The notes: a model not told the origin generated them from the sequence alone. DNA of 64,000 nucleotides from an uncultured Desulfobacter sp. (GCF_963664415.1 NZ_OY761444.1:62001-126000); one strand, 5' to 3'. Shown: positions 44,423 through 53,958, counted from the stretch's first letter. Translations and numbers: made by a program.

Positions 44423-45939
44423 TTTTTTTGGGGGTTGGTTTTAGCAACTTTTTTTAAGCGATACCCTAACTGATTGAGTTTATATCTTATCGTCTGCACG
44501 GTTGGTAACTGCTCAGGGCTATATTTTTTATCTTCCCTCAATCGACGAAGGACTTCCACGCCGGTTAGCGGAGAGTATAGTTGAGTTGTTCGGAACGTGG
44601 GATCACATTGGCTCGTCGGCTTAATAATATCTTTTATATCATCAAGCAAATTCGGAAGCTTTTCCTCAACAGGCTTGCGCCCACGACCGGAAAAATTATC
44701 TATACAGTCAAAACCGGAATCTAATTCTTTTGTCCCTTTCTGGATGGTTTTTCTGTCCCATCCCAGTTCTTTTTCTGCCCGGCGTTGGCCCCCCTTGCCC
44801 ATAAGGCGGACTACGTTAGCCATAAATTTACGTCGTTCAGAACCTTTTAAATTCGACCGGGTGTCATTCAAAAACAGTTTTAATTCCAGAGAAAATTCGT
44901 TTGTTTTTTCAAGATTGGGCAATTCAGGATGATTCATCATGGCTTCTCCTTTCTTTATAGGGGTCCATGATGACCATACGTTATGCTGCCCCGATTGTCC
45001 AGTAATTTGAGATTTAAACAAATTCTCAGCAGCGACATTACCTTCTTTATTTCCCTCTCTAAGTCGACGTCGGGCATTCTTAACCAGCGGATAAACCATA
45101 ATGGTTTTCACCTCGGCTTCATTTTGCCTGTTGGTCTTATCCATTCGTCCACGTCCAGTTGTTTCGCCTATTTTGATCCAGTTGGCAGCCCGGTAGCACC
45201 CGCCATAATACAGGCTCCGGTCCACCAGGGTTTCCAAAAGAAGGGGAGCAACTCCGTACTGCCTCTCCCAGTCGAATCGGAGGTGATCAAGGGACGCAGA
45301 AAGCATGCTGCTTGCCAGGTTGCGAATTGGGGCTAACACCAGAAACCGGCTGTTGTTAACCACATGTTGCAAGGCCTTGCTTCGCCTATCATCGTCCCAG
45401 CCGATCCATAGGTCTCTTGACTTCATCCGCCAAGCAGGGCTTGAAAATTGGATGCAGCCCACAACCTGATGCTTAGGTCGAGTCACGGAAATCAAATATT
45501 GAAGCCTTGCCCCAAAGGGCATGGCATAACCCAGATAGTGGTAGCGGCTGATAAGATCCCGGAACAGGTTTCGCTGAGACCTGTCTCGTACTCGTTGGAT
45601 ATTCAGAGGCGTAAATTCCTCAACACTGCCGGAAAGTGTGCAGTAGGGCTCATTGTCCGTGACTTGTTTTTTGAATTTCTGGGGAGTGTGGTTACCTGGT
45701 TGCTTTTTCTCCGGTAGATTAAGGATATCTCTGTCATCCAGAAGTTCAAGGAGGTCCTTGCACTCACGGGCTTTGAGCTTCCCGCTGGGCCGTTTCCAAT
45801 CAAGAAGCTCGCATACCGTGTAGGCCATCTCAGTGCGGCTGATACCATCGCATGTAGCCACAACTTCCGTAATCACCAACAAATCGTATGTCGAAAAATC
45901 CCGGCCACAAAATTTTATAGGCTGTATCAATGCCGGCAT
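44419..45939 (-). CDS. DruA-like (DUF4338) protein fused to ISAzo13-like transposase N terminus
   Basis: The start is ATG 45939, with AGGAG 8 bases upstream; ATG 45945 is too close to it. Residues about 125-310 match DUF4338/DruA: SRYHYLGYAMPFGARLQYLI, CIQFSSPAWRMKSRDLWIGW, VVNNSRFLVLAPIRNLAS and CYRAANWIKIGETTGRGRMD. DruA is a component of the Druantia anti-phage system. From about residue 335 (MMNHPELPNLEKTNEF) the frame continues as the DNA-binding N terminus of an ISAzo13 transposase (AEKELGWDRKTIQKGTKEL). An internal ATG at 44940 has a strong AAAGGAG site, so the transposase may also be made separately. The frame ends at TAG 44419-44421. Confidence 0.8.
   Translation of the reverse strand: MPALIQPIKFCGRDFSTYDLLVITEVVATCDGISRTEMAYTVCELLDWKRPSGKLKARECKDLLELLDDRDILNLPEKKQPGNHTPQKFKKQVTDNEPYCTLSGSVEEFTPLNIQRVRDRSQRNLFRDLISRYHYLGYAMPFGARLQYLISVTRPKHQVVGCIQFSSPAWRMKSRDLWIGWDDDRRSKALQHVVNNSRFLVLAPIRNLASSMLSASLDHLRFDWERQYGVAPLLLETLVDRSLYYGGCYRAANWIKIGETTGRGRMDKTNRQNEAEVKTIMVYPLVKNARRRLREGNKEGNVAAENLFKSQITGQSGQHNVWSSWTPIKKGEAMMNHPELPNLEKTNEFSLELKLFLNDTRSNLKGSERRKFMANVVRLMGKGGQRRAEKELGWDRKTIQKGTKELDSGFDCIDNFSGRGRKPVEEKLPNLLDDIKDIIKPTSQCDPTFRTTQLYSPLTGVEVLRRLREDKKYSPEQLPTVQTIRYKLNQLGYRLKKVAKTNPQKK
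44422..44429 (-). promoter_or_regulatory. A8 slippery tract joining transposase frames
   Basis: On the coding strand, CCCCC is followed by A8 and then TAG. A -1 slip on the A-run changes CAA-AAA-AAA-TAG into a frame that continues IAETDAIFSYVKTAN, matching the expected transposase sequence. It may be programmed or a simple mutation. Confidence 0.6.
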
Positions 45940-46199
45940 GATCATACTCCTTTTCTATTTTTTCATAACAGATGTATGATCATTTGTCCCGTTTTTTTTG
46001 GGGGTAGGCCGGGGAAGCTCTTTCTATTCAATGCATAGTATTTCCTACCGTAGTCAATTAACGGTCTGATCGGTGGAATTAATTATTTTCTTGCCCCTTA
46101 ACAAAAAGGCCTGCCAATCAGAAAATGATAGTTGCTTACAGTTGATTTTGTCCTAATTTTTTACAACTGGCAATGTTTCTGACATAAAAAATTTAAAGA

Positions 46200-47029
46200 C
46201 CAATCAGCAAGGTTGCATCAGCACTGCTACTTCGTAGCAAGGGGGCTTGGCCTTCGGGCAACCGGTCGAGAATTGGAATCGCATAAGGACACCATTGTCC
46301 GCTGGGAGCAACTGTTTGGCGACCAGAAAGCAACGCTGATGTTGTATTCCTTTTGTCATGAATTTGTTTCCCTCATTTAAAGGGGATGAGCAATATACCG
46401 TGGAGGGAAAGCGCACCGATCCTTCGGACTCCAAAGGGTAACCGCAGTCATCATGGAGCGATCCAGCCGCTTCATTGTAGATCAACGATGTTGATCATAC
46501 CAAAGACCTGACTTTTTTTCGGATGGAAAGACGGTATGGCAACATGCTGTTTGACTTATGTTCGGAGGTCTTGAAAACTGGAAAAGCTGCCCCCCCCAAA
46601 AAAAAGCTACCCAAAGGAGCCAAAGTGCGTGTGAAAATAAGAGGGATCAAAAACGAGAGAAAGGCCGCAAACACCCAAAAATATCAAGCAACTCAGCGGG
46701 AACCACCCTGACACGGATCAAAGCTTGGCAAAAAATGAAATCCAGCCAACCATCTTGAGGCTCAAAATGCTGCATCAAGAAGAAGAAAAACAAACACATA
46801 CGCTGAAACAGAGCATGGCTTCCAACGAACTCTGGATGTTCATCAAATCATACACAATTATGTTCGACCTCATTGGACTACCGGAAAAGTTCCGGCAGCC
46901 GCTTTGGGAATCATGTCGGAGGCCTTGAGCCTTGAGAGTCTCCTCACAATGCAAAAAGCCGCATAAGGTTCCATGAGGTTGAGAACTCAAGACTAAAAAT
47001 ACATTTTGGAATAGTTGAAGCCCAGTGCC
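46200..47029 (+). pseudogene. IS1-family transposase remnant, 5'-truncated
   Basis: From about 46200 the plus strand encodes ISKVASALLLR, then GLGLRATGRELESHKDT-like sequence, WEQLFGDQKATLMLYSFCHE, VDQRC and RRYGNMLFDLCSEV in shifting frames, closely following the intact transposase at 52808-53821. The zinc-finger N terminus is missing. The stop of the C terminus is near 46966. The element end is GCCCAGTGCC (47020-47029), the complement of the IS1-type terminal repeat seen at 52741. It is inserted in the next transposase remnant. Confidence 0.75.
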
Positions 47030-47363
47030 AAAGCTGATCAATAAACTTCAATTCGTTATCGACAATTTCCGGGTAAGGCTTCTTCAGCCAATCAAGGGAA
47101 AATAAATTATCGGAATGGAAATTCTCAATATAGGTTGCCATATCCGAAAGGCTGCGAATTCCCTCAGACGGTCTTTGTTTTTCAATACCTATAAGTTCTT
47201 CAACGGGAATGTCCAATGCCTGAGAATAATCATAGTTATCCACAACCTCATTCATAATTTCTTTTGTTAGTTCTTTTTTGGACTTCCTGGTCATATTTTT
47301 CCAGTTTGGAAAATTCTTTTTCAATTGCTTTGCGATGAGTCGCCTGATATTTTTTCTATGCAT
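47030..47363 (-). pseudogene. N-terminal fragment of a transposase, cut by an IS1-family element
   Basis: The frame starts at 47363 (RRLIAKQLKKNFPNWKNMTR, about residues 6-25) and runs through SLSDMATYIENFHSDNLFSL to NELKFIDQL, where it meets the terminal repeat of the IS1-family remnant. The last residues of the frame are encoded by the IS. The pattern resembles the N-terminal domain of a DDE transposase family, possibly the same one as the pseudogene at 41512-42402. The identification is moderate. Confidence 0.5.
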
Positions 47364-47496
47364 AAAGCCTCTGTGGTGTTGTTTTCTTTTGGTTTAGTCG
47401 CTTGAAAGTTACAACTAAACAGAGGCTTTTTCAACTCCAAATCGCTTCAGGCTCAGGCGATATGCTTTATTCGAGTATCATTGATTTCAACACCCT

Positions 47497-49005
47497 TTAG
47501 ATGTGCCTTTTAATTGTTTTTATTAAATTTATTTTTTCTTTATAATTTAGTTCTAAAAAGAAAATAAATACGCCAAAAAAGACAACCTCTAAAATAAATA
47601 AAATAGCAATATTACAATAATTACTTTCTACGTGTGGAGCTACGAAATACCAAAAGAAAAATAAAACCATAGACGCTTTAAAAATCAACCTAAAAAAAAT
47701 AAATACGAATTTTAAATAATTAACTTTTAAAATTTTACAAACATATATAGGGAGAATTAATGCATTGAATAATAATGCAGGAACAGCAGTTCCGATTGCA
47801 ATACCGACCAAACCGTAATACTGAACCAGTAGGACACTTAGAAAAAGGTTAAACATCGCCTCACCCATTTGAGCTACTGCAAAAAATTTGTGTTTTGAAG
47901 TTCCCATTAGTAGTCCATATATTGGTCCGGCAAAATATATTATTATAAACGCAGGAGTAAGTATCATTAAAATTCTTACCGAATTTATATATTCATCCCC
48001 CATCCATCTTAGGATAAAGTGCTTACCAAAGATCAACATCCCTCCACCAACAATGGCAGATATGTATGCCTGTATTCGCATAATTTCATAATATCTTTTT
48101 TGGATTAAATCAACATTAGCCGTGGCCTCAAATCGACTAAAAACAGTCTGCAACATACCTGTTAATGCAATCCACATAAAATCCATAAAATATGATAAAA
48201 GGCGAGCAGCGATAACATAAATAGTTATTTCTGATAACCCCAAAACCATAGCAATCACGAAATTATCAACTTTGAATTTCATTACTTTTGAGATTTCAAT
48301 AACAAAACTAACTAAACTATATTTTAAGATTTCTTTGGCTTTTTCTATTTTGAAATATTTCGATGAAATTCTTAATCCACGAAATATCCTTTTTGCAAAA
48401 AAATATTTGACTATATATGTCCCGACAGATATCGACACTGTTATAATAGATAACGCTATTATTCCATATCCAACCTCCAATAGTGGTATAATCAGAACCG
48501 GTTTCAACAACACACCACACAGGTCTACGAATGAAGACAAATCATATCGATGATTCGAATTGAGAACACCTGTAAAAACTCTCATTGGAAAAGAAAAGGA
48601 AAAGCCAACTCCAAGAATAAAAACCACCCATCTAAAAACAAACAAATCCTTAGAATTCTTTATAAATATTGAACCAAATGCACAAACAGAAAGAGAGGCT
48701 ATTATCAGAACCAACGCAATAATAATGAAAGCAAAAAAAGCCGTATTGATATATTCATTTTGTTTTTGTTTATCTCCAAGCTGCACATCTCTTGATACAA
48801 ATCTCATTACTGCGCTAGATATTCCTATATCGAACAAACCATAGAAACCAATTATTGAGCCAATTATCTCCCATAAACCAAACATCTGGTTCCCAAGTGC
48901 TTTTATTATAAAAGGCATCATAAAAAGCCCTATAAGTGCACTTGCTACAAAATAGGTAATTCTCGCCAAAGATCCGAATGATAGCTGTTTTAAAGTTTCG
49001 TTCAT
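47497..49005 (-). CDS. Polysaccharide flippase (Wzx/MATE-like)
   Basis: The 502-residue protein has 12-14 predicted membrane helices, beginning LSFGSLARITYFVASALIGL and continuing with GLWEIIGSIIGFYGLFDIGI and SSAVMRFVSRDVQ, the Wzx/PST family entry. It would flip lipid-linked repeat units across the inner membrane. Codon and base use are clearly richer in A and T than in the LPS genes, pointing to recent acquisition with the next three genes. It ends the cassette flanked by IS1-type remnants. Confidence 0.85.
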   Translation of the reverse strand: MNETLKQLSFGSLARITYFVASALIGLFMMPFIIKALGNQMFGLWEIIGSIIGFYGLFDIGISSAVMRFVSRDVQLGDKQKQNEYINTAFFAFIIIALVLIIASLSVCAFGSIFIKNSKDLFVFRWVVFILGVGFSFSFPMRVFTGVLNSNHRYDLSSFVDLCGVLLKPVLIIPLLEVGYGIIALSIITVSISVGTYIVKYFFAKRIFRGLRISSKYFKIEKAKEILKYSLVSFVIEISKVMKFKVDNFVIAMVLGLSEITIYVIAARLLSYFMDFMWIALTGMLQTVFSRFEATANVDLIQKRYYEIMRIQAYISAIVGGGMLIFGKHFILRWMGDEYINSVRILMILTPAFIIIYFAGPIYGLLMGTSKHKFFAVAQMGEAMFNLFLSVLLVQYYGLVGIAIGTAVPALLFNALILPIYVCKILKVNYLKFVFIFFRLIFKASMVLFFFWYFVAPHVESNYCNIAILFILEVVFFGVFIFFLELNYKEKINLIKTIKRHI

Positions 49006-49036
49006 AATCTATTTACACCAGCAAGGTATCACTTCC

Positions 49037-50185
49037 CTACGATACCTGATTCCATCCGATTATTTTTTTTATTCGTTCTTTCAGTAATTCAACAAACAAC
49101 GCTCTTTTTACCGCTTTATGAAATCCCTTTTTTAAATATGTCTTCTGAAATATAACAGCTTCTTTAGACTTACTCACAAATTCATATAATTGGGAGTTCC
49201 CATTAATAGCCTCCGTCACTGGCCTTTCCTGTATAAAGCCCTCCCCTTTTTTAACTATATCAATTAATTTTTTTCCTCTTAAGGTTATTGGCAAAAGAAC
49301 AGATATCCCTTTATCTAAGGTGTTAAGATAGTCACATTTATCTTCTTTACCAATCCCCCAAAAATCCCCTATTGTCAAATCTGCTATTCTCTCGGGGCGG
49401 GCAAATTTGCAAAAATAACAACATTCTCGATAGGTTATACCTTTTAAAAAGGATCTGTAGTACATGGACTCAGTTTGTGCTATATTCTTAAGTAGCCTTC
49501 CATTGGAATAAAATTTTAAACGAAAACCATCCGGACCTCTAAAACTAAATTTTTCAATTATTTTATTTCCAACGAAAAAATGAATCTCTTCATTAAGAAA
49601 CTTTTGAGATGGAACCCCATGACAGATGATATCAACAAGAAAAAGCCCCTCATACTCTTTGATTAAAAAAAGCTTCAATCCAGCAATCTGACAGGGGGTT
49701 CCAAAATAAATTACTTCTTTCCCCTTCAGCAAATCTTTTTTAACCAGTTTAAAGGTTTCATTCACATAACTATGTACATATTTTGATCCTTGTAGACGAT
49801 ACAGTTGATCTGCACTATCGATACGTATATGCTTTACCTCACAGCCTTCTATATGTGCGGCTCCATATACGACACCGTTATTATTGATAAAATGCTGTGC
49901 AAAAGTTGCAGACGCCCCACCAGATGTGCTTGTTTCACGAAAACGATCATTCCAAAAAGCATAGGCATTTTCAGGGTATAAAAATTTCAATTCCGTAACC
50001 GCGGGACACACTTTTTCACAAAGACCGCATCCAGTACAAGTCTCTTGGTTTATATTGGGAAAAACGAATCCATATTCATCTTCAAGCATAGTAATGCTGG
50101 AGTGAGGACAACAGTTTTCACAAGCAAAACAGCCTGTACATTCTTCCTTTTTACAAATTTCAATCATCTTATTATCTACAATCAT
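49037..50185 (-). CDS. FrhB/FdhB-like Fe-S protein of polysaccharide clusters
   Basis: The 382-residue protein begins with two ferredoxin clusters, CTGCFACENCCP and CTGCGLCEKVCP. A coenzyme-F420-hydrogenase beta-subunit-like domain follows (TSTSGGASATFAQHF, IYFGTPCQIAGL, FRGPDGFRL and ADLTIGDFWGI). Such proteins are common beside polysaccharide pyruvyl transferases, where their role is not settled. The start ATG at 50185 overlaps the pyruvyl transferase stop as ATGA, so the two are translationally coupled. Confidence 0.82.
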   Translation of the reverse strand: MIVDNKMIEICKKEECTGCFACENCCPHSSITMLEDEYGFVFPNINQETCTGCGLCEKVCPAVTELKFLYPENAYAFWNDRFRETSTSGGASATFAQHFINNNGVVYGAAHIEGCEVKHIRIDSADQLYRLQGSKYVHSYVNETFKLVKKDLLKGKEVIYFGTPCQIAGLKLFLIKEYEGLFLVDIICHGVPSQKFLNEEIHFFVGNKIIEKFSFRGPDGFRLKFYSNGRLLKNIAQTESMYYRSFLKGITYRECCYFCKFARPERIADLTIGDFWGIGKEDKCDYLNTLDKGISVLLPITLRGKKLIDIVKKGEGFIQERPVTEAINGNSQLYEFVSKSKEAVIFQKTYLKKGFHKAVKRALFVELLKERIKKIIGWNQVS

Positions 50186-51297
50186 TTTTCCCTTTTCAAA
50201 GAAGTGATTAGAAATGTTATAGATTTTTCTCTCTCGATTTTCAGCAACAGTTCGGTTTCTTCATAGTCAATTGGATCCTGAATTCTAACGGCCTCATTAT
50301 TGATTCTCTCAGATAGCCCTAAACTTCCTAAAAAATCTATCATCCTAGGATAACTTAGTTTAGTAGTATAAGTGATAAATTTTTTTCTAAATAGCACAGA
50401 AAAAATTGATGCATGGAAAGAATTTGTAACCACATAACTCGCATTTTTTATAAGATATAAAAATTCTCCAGGCCCATAAGGGAAAATACTTAACTCTCCA
50501 TGCGGAAAGGATGTTTTTTTATGAGAAAAGTATATGACCTTCAGTTTATATTTTTCTGAGAGTGATCTGACGTAATTATCCATTTCAAAATTTGGTTCAA
50601 GCACATAATAAAAAATATACTTAAAAGGCGCATCAACAGGAACCATTACGGCTTCATACTCTTTTGCACATAATAGCAATGTCGGATCCATTACACTAAC
50701 GACAGGTTTTGCCGTTAATTTTTTCACTTCTTCAATGGTGCTTTTTTCACGAACAGAAATGATATTGATGTTTTTCAGATATTTTTTGAAATCATCCTGA
50801 TACTTTGGTTGAATTTCAGCATGACCAATACTAGGTGAATATGCAACAGTATGAGCACCAGAGCCTTCAACAAAATCAAGAAAATATGCAGGAACAACCC
50901 CTGCAGTACACGAAGCATTCCATATTTGATCACTACCAGCAATAAAAGTGTCATACTGATCCGTTAGCTCTCTCATATCTTCGCAAGATCGATATTCTTT
51001 TATTGTCATTTTAATATGTTTTGCAATAAATGCTTCATAGTTCTTTTTTCTTCTACGTCTTATATTAAATCGAATTATATCGGCCAATAATGATTTCGGA
51101 TTTTTAAGGTAAAGATGTTTCCGAAATAGAGAATAGTTTCTCATGTCAAATTCATAGACATAATTTATAACTGTATTGTCAATTCCATTCTTTACCAGGA
51201 CAGTCTGTAGTGCAAATGTCTGTAAAGTCGAACCAAAATTGTGCGAACAGTGAAAGGTTATAGTTCCCGTTTTCATTATCACTATTTTCTCCAACAA
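50182..51297 (-). CDS. Polysaccharide pyruvyl transferase family protein
   Basis: The 371-residue protein has GTITFHCSHNFGSTLQTFAL at the start, SDQIWNASCTAG and VVTNSFHASIFSVLF, the CsaB/WcaK family motifs. Known members add ketal-linked pyruvate from phosphoenolpyruvate to sugars. It is coupled to the FrhB-like gene downstream. The substrate sugar is unknown. Confidence 0.82.
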   Translation of the reverse strand: MLEKIVIMKTGTITFHCSHNFGSTLQTFALQTVLVKNGIDNTVINYVYEFDMRNYSLFRKHLYLKNPKSLLADIIRFNIRRRRKKNYEAFIAKHIKMTIKEYRSCEDMRELTDQYDTFIAGSDQIWNASCTAGVVPAYFLDFVEGSGAHTVAYSPSIGHAEIQPKYQDDFKKYLKNINIISVREKSTIEEVKKLTAKPVVSVMDPTLLLCAKEYEAVMVPVDAPFKYIFYYVLEPNFEMDNYVRSLSEKYKLKVIYFSHKKTSFPHGELSIFPYGPGEFLYLIKNASYVVTNSFHASIFSVLFRKKFITYTTKLSYPRMIDFLGSLGLSERINNEAVRIQDPIDYEETELLLKIEREKSITFLITSLKREK

Positions 51298-51399
51298 AAT
51301 AAGACCTTATAGAGAAAGGGGCTAAAAAAAAATAACCGCTATCTCAAGATAGTTTGAATTCAAGACACTGCCATTCGAGATTCCAGTATTTTTGTATTA

Positions 51400-52425
51400 T
51401 TATTTCAGCTTCTTTCTTATTGCGTTTAAAATTGAACCCGGTATTACAGATAACAAAAAATATCTAATCAATGATTTTATTGACAGCTTTATTTCTAAAG
51501 CGAATTTCAAGTTTCTTTTTGCTTCAGCATATTTTCCAGATCTAAATGCTTCAGTCGAATATCTTATATATGAATTACTTAAAATTTTGTCTAATTTTTC
51601 CATAATCAAGACGTTTTTTTCAACGATATTCTTTTTATAATATCTATAAATATTATGAATTAATTGAACGTCTCCTTCATGTTTTCCAGCTGAGTCAATA
51701 ATGTTATCTGTATTCCCTTCGTGCCTCCGAATTTTGGTTAACTTTATTCCTATGTTAACAACTTTTCCTGTGATAAAAAATTTTAATAAAAATGCAGAAT
51801 CTTCTAGATAAACCATCTTTTCATCAAAAAAATCAACTTTTTTCAGGCATCTTTTACGAAAAATTAATGATTGGACTCTAAAGGGGCAACCTTTATCTAA
51901 CAAGAACAAAAATGTTTCTTTTTTAGATAAGTATACGTGATTGCCAGCATGTATCCAGTATTTGTCACCAAACAATTGTTTTTTATAACTGGAATTCCCA
52001 TAGTTTTCCTCACAGTTTCCAAAAAAGGCAGATTCGGTTACAACAGCGTCTATCTCAGGATAAGTTTGAAAAATGGCTATTTGTCTTTGAAGCTTATCTG
52101 GTACCCAGAAATCATCAGAATCTTGAAAAGCAATAAATTCCCCTTTTGCATATTTTAACCCAGTATTTCTTGCTCCGCTTACACCTTTTGATTTCTCATT
52201 CTCAAAATATCGGATTGTATGATCACCCCTCTTAATGATTAAATCATTAATTATTTTCTTAGTAGCGTCATTGGAAAAATCATCAACAATAATTAATTCA
52301 TAAATAGGATAATCCTGCTGAAAAATATTATCTATAGTTTCAGTTAAATATTTAATTCGATTAAAAGTGGGAATTATTACTGATATTTTTTTTACATCGG
52401 GGCTACAGTTCATATTAATGGTCAT
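51400..52425 (-). CDS. Glycosyltransferase family 2
   Basis: The 341-residue GT-A protein has ISVIIPTFNRIKYLTETIDN, LIIVDDFSNDATKK and FIAFQDSDDFWVPDK, the nucleotide-sugar and metal-binding sites of GT2. The C-terminal region is helical and Lys-rich, possibly membrane-associated. It opens the A/T-rich cassette ending in wzx. The sugar is not predictable. Confidence 0.85.
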   Translation of the reverse strand: MTINMNCSPDVKKISVIIPTFNRIKYLTETIDNIFQQDYPIYELIIVDDFSNDATKKIINDLIIKRGDHTIRYFENEKSKGVSGARNTGLKYAKGEFIAFQDSDDFWVPDKLQRQIAIFQTYPEIDAVVTESAFFGNCEENYGNSSYKKQLFGDKYWIHAGNHVYLSKKETFLFLLDKGCPFRVQSLIFRKRCLKKVDFFDEKMVYLEDSAFLLKFFITGKVVNIGIKLTKIRRHEGNTDNIIDSAGKHEGDVQLIHNIYRYYKKNIVEKNVLIMEKLDKILSNSYIRYSTEAFRSGKYAEAKRNLKFALEIKLSIKSLIRYFLLSVIPGSILNAIRKKLK

Positions 52426-52534
52426 CTTCTGTTTTTTCGTAATTCCAGGATGTTTTTAGTCTTTTACATCTTTCAGGAAACACAATTACTATATTCCTAA
52501 AATCGACTTAATTTTTAGATCAGATTCAATGTCA

Positions 52535-52740
52535 TGGAACCTTATGCGGCTCTTTGCATTGTGAGGATATCCTCAAGGCTCAAGGCCTCCGACATGATTC
52601 CCAAAGTGACTGCCGGAACTTTTCCGGTAGTCCGATAATAAAGCGCCTGGCTCGCTCCATGATGATTGCGGTCCATCCTTTGGAGTCCGAAGGATCGGTG
52701 CTTCGCTTTCCCTCCATGTATATGGCTCATCCCCTTCAAA
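52535..52740 (-). pseudogene. IS1-family transposase fragment
   Basis: About 205 bases on the minus strand match the C-terminal and central parts of the same IS type as 46200-47029, with a large internal deletion. The end ATGCAAAGAGCCGCATAAGG is shared. It directly abuts the intact element at 52741, with no second half on the far side, which points to a deletion next to that insertion. Confidence 0.65.
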
Positions 52741-53902
52741 GGCACTGGGCCTCTAACATTCGGATAATCAGGGCATCCTGTTCAAAGCGCCAGTTTAACT
52801 TGTTGGTTTATGCCGCTCTCTGCATGGATAAGATACCTTCGAGAGAAAGCGGTTTTGCTAATATTCCCAAAGCAACAGCGGGGACCTCTCTTGTCGTCCA
52901 ATGCGGACGGACATAGTTGTGAATTATTTGATGAACATCCAGTGTTCTTTGTAAGCCCTTTACCGTTTTTGCATAAGTGTTTGTTTTCCTCCTGAAAGTA
53001 CTATTCTTTCGCCTGATTGCAGCGTTTTGAGCCTCAAGGTGGTTGGCATGGATTTCGGATTCCTTTAAATTTTGATCCGTATCAAGATGTTCTCGCTGTG
53101 GAGCTTGGTATTTTGGGCGTTTACGGCCTTTTTTGTGTTTTTGATCCCCTTTGTTTTTAACACGAACTTTGACTCCTTTAGGAAGAACTCTGGGAGGACG
53201 CCCCTTTTTGCCGGTTTGAAAAACCTCGGAACATAATTCGAAAAGCATATTACCATATCGTCTTTCACCATCTGAAAAAAACGATAAATCATCTGTATGA
53301 TCGATATACCCGCATACGGTTTTCATAACTGATTTGAATAATGATGTATCTTTTTTCCCACATCGTTGGTCGACAATAAATCGACTGGCTCTTTCCATAA
53401 TGACCGCTGTCCAGCCTTCGGATTCCGATGGCATTGTTCGTTTACCGACAATGGTGTAGAGCTCATCTCCTTCAAATGTCAGGGATATAAATTCATGACA
53501 AAAACCATATAGCAACAATGTGGCTTTCTGGTCGGCAAATCTATTTTCCCATAGTGCAATGGTACTTTTGTTTGATCTCAATACCCTGCCGGTTGCTCGA
53601 AGCCCAAGGCCTTCACCGCGAAGTCTCAATGCAGATGCAACCTTGCTGATTGGCGTTTTAATATTATTCATGGCTGTATTGTGGGTTTCCGAAAATAAGC
53701 GTTCACAACGCCTACAGATATACAGTTTCCGGATTCCATTGTGTATGGTCGGATAATGTTTAAAAACCGATGTGTCAGATGAGCAGCAGTATGGGCATTG
53801 GAGTGGGGTAGTTTTTTTCATAACCGCTGTTAATCACATCATTCATATAATATCAATCCTCATTCAAAAGGAAAGTGCGTTCAACGGTTCAGGCCCAGTG
53901 CC
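52741..53902 (-). mobile_element. IS1-family insertion sequence, complete
   Basis: The 1162-base element is bounded by 12-base perfect inverted repeats GGCACTGGGCCT (52741-52752 and complement 53891-53902), with weaker similarity further in. It carries one transposase frame of 337 residues. It is unusually long for IS1 (about 0.77 kb) but fits the single-ORF IS1 subgroups. Target duplications are absent. Confidence 0.8.
52808..53821 (-). CDS. IS1-family transposase
   Basis: The 337-residue protein starts with an InsA-like zinc-binding domain (CPYC, CRRC) followed by a helix-turn-helix (GLGLRATGRVLRSNKSTIAL). It continues as the InsB-like DDE domain: EGDELYTIVGKR (first Asp), GYIDHTDDLSFFSDGE (second Asp region) and the C-terminal HNYVRPHWTTREVPAVALG. 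A Lys/Arg-rich insert (about 225-300) is not found in classical IS1. The frame is intact, so the element may be active and may mobilise the related remnants. Confidence 0.82.
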   Translation of the reverse strand: MKKTTPLQCPYCCSSDTSVFKHYPTIHNGIRKLYICRRCERLFSETHNTAMNNIKTPISKVASALRLRGEGLGLRATGRVLRSNKSTIALWENRFADQKATLLLYGFCHEFISLTFEGDELYTIVGKRTMPSESEGWTAVIMERASRFIVDQRCGKKDTSLFKSVMKTVCGYIDHTDDLSFFSDGERRYGNMLFELCSEVFQTGKKGRPPRVLPKGVKVRVKNKGDQKHKKGRKRPKYQAPQREHLDTDQNLKESEIHANHLEAQNAAIRRKNSTFRRKTNTYAKTVKGLQRTLDVHQIIHNYVRPHWTTREVPAVALGILAKPLSLEGILSMQRAA

Positions 53903-53958
53903 CAAGCGAGAGAATTACATGAATAATAAGCCTTGCCGTTAACTTTATGACATTGAGA

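Noticed and set aside
45940..46199. Search for a right terminal repeat matching the GGGTGTCGAAGGGAATAAAA end at 43674-43693
   Set aside because: No complementary sequence was found upstream of the DruA-like gene by eye, so element boundaries are not claimed.
46590..46608. C8A8 tract as a frameshift signal
   Set aside because: It lies in a 5'-truncated IS1-type pseudogene with several other frame breaks.
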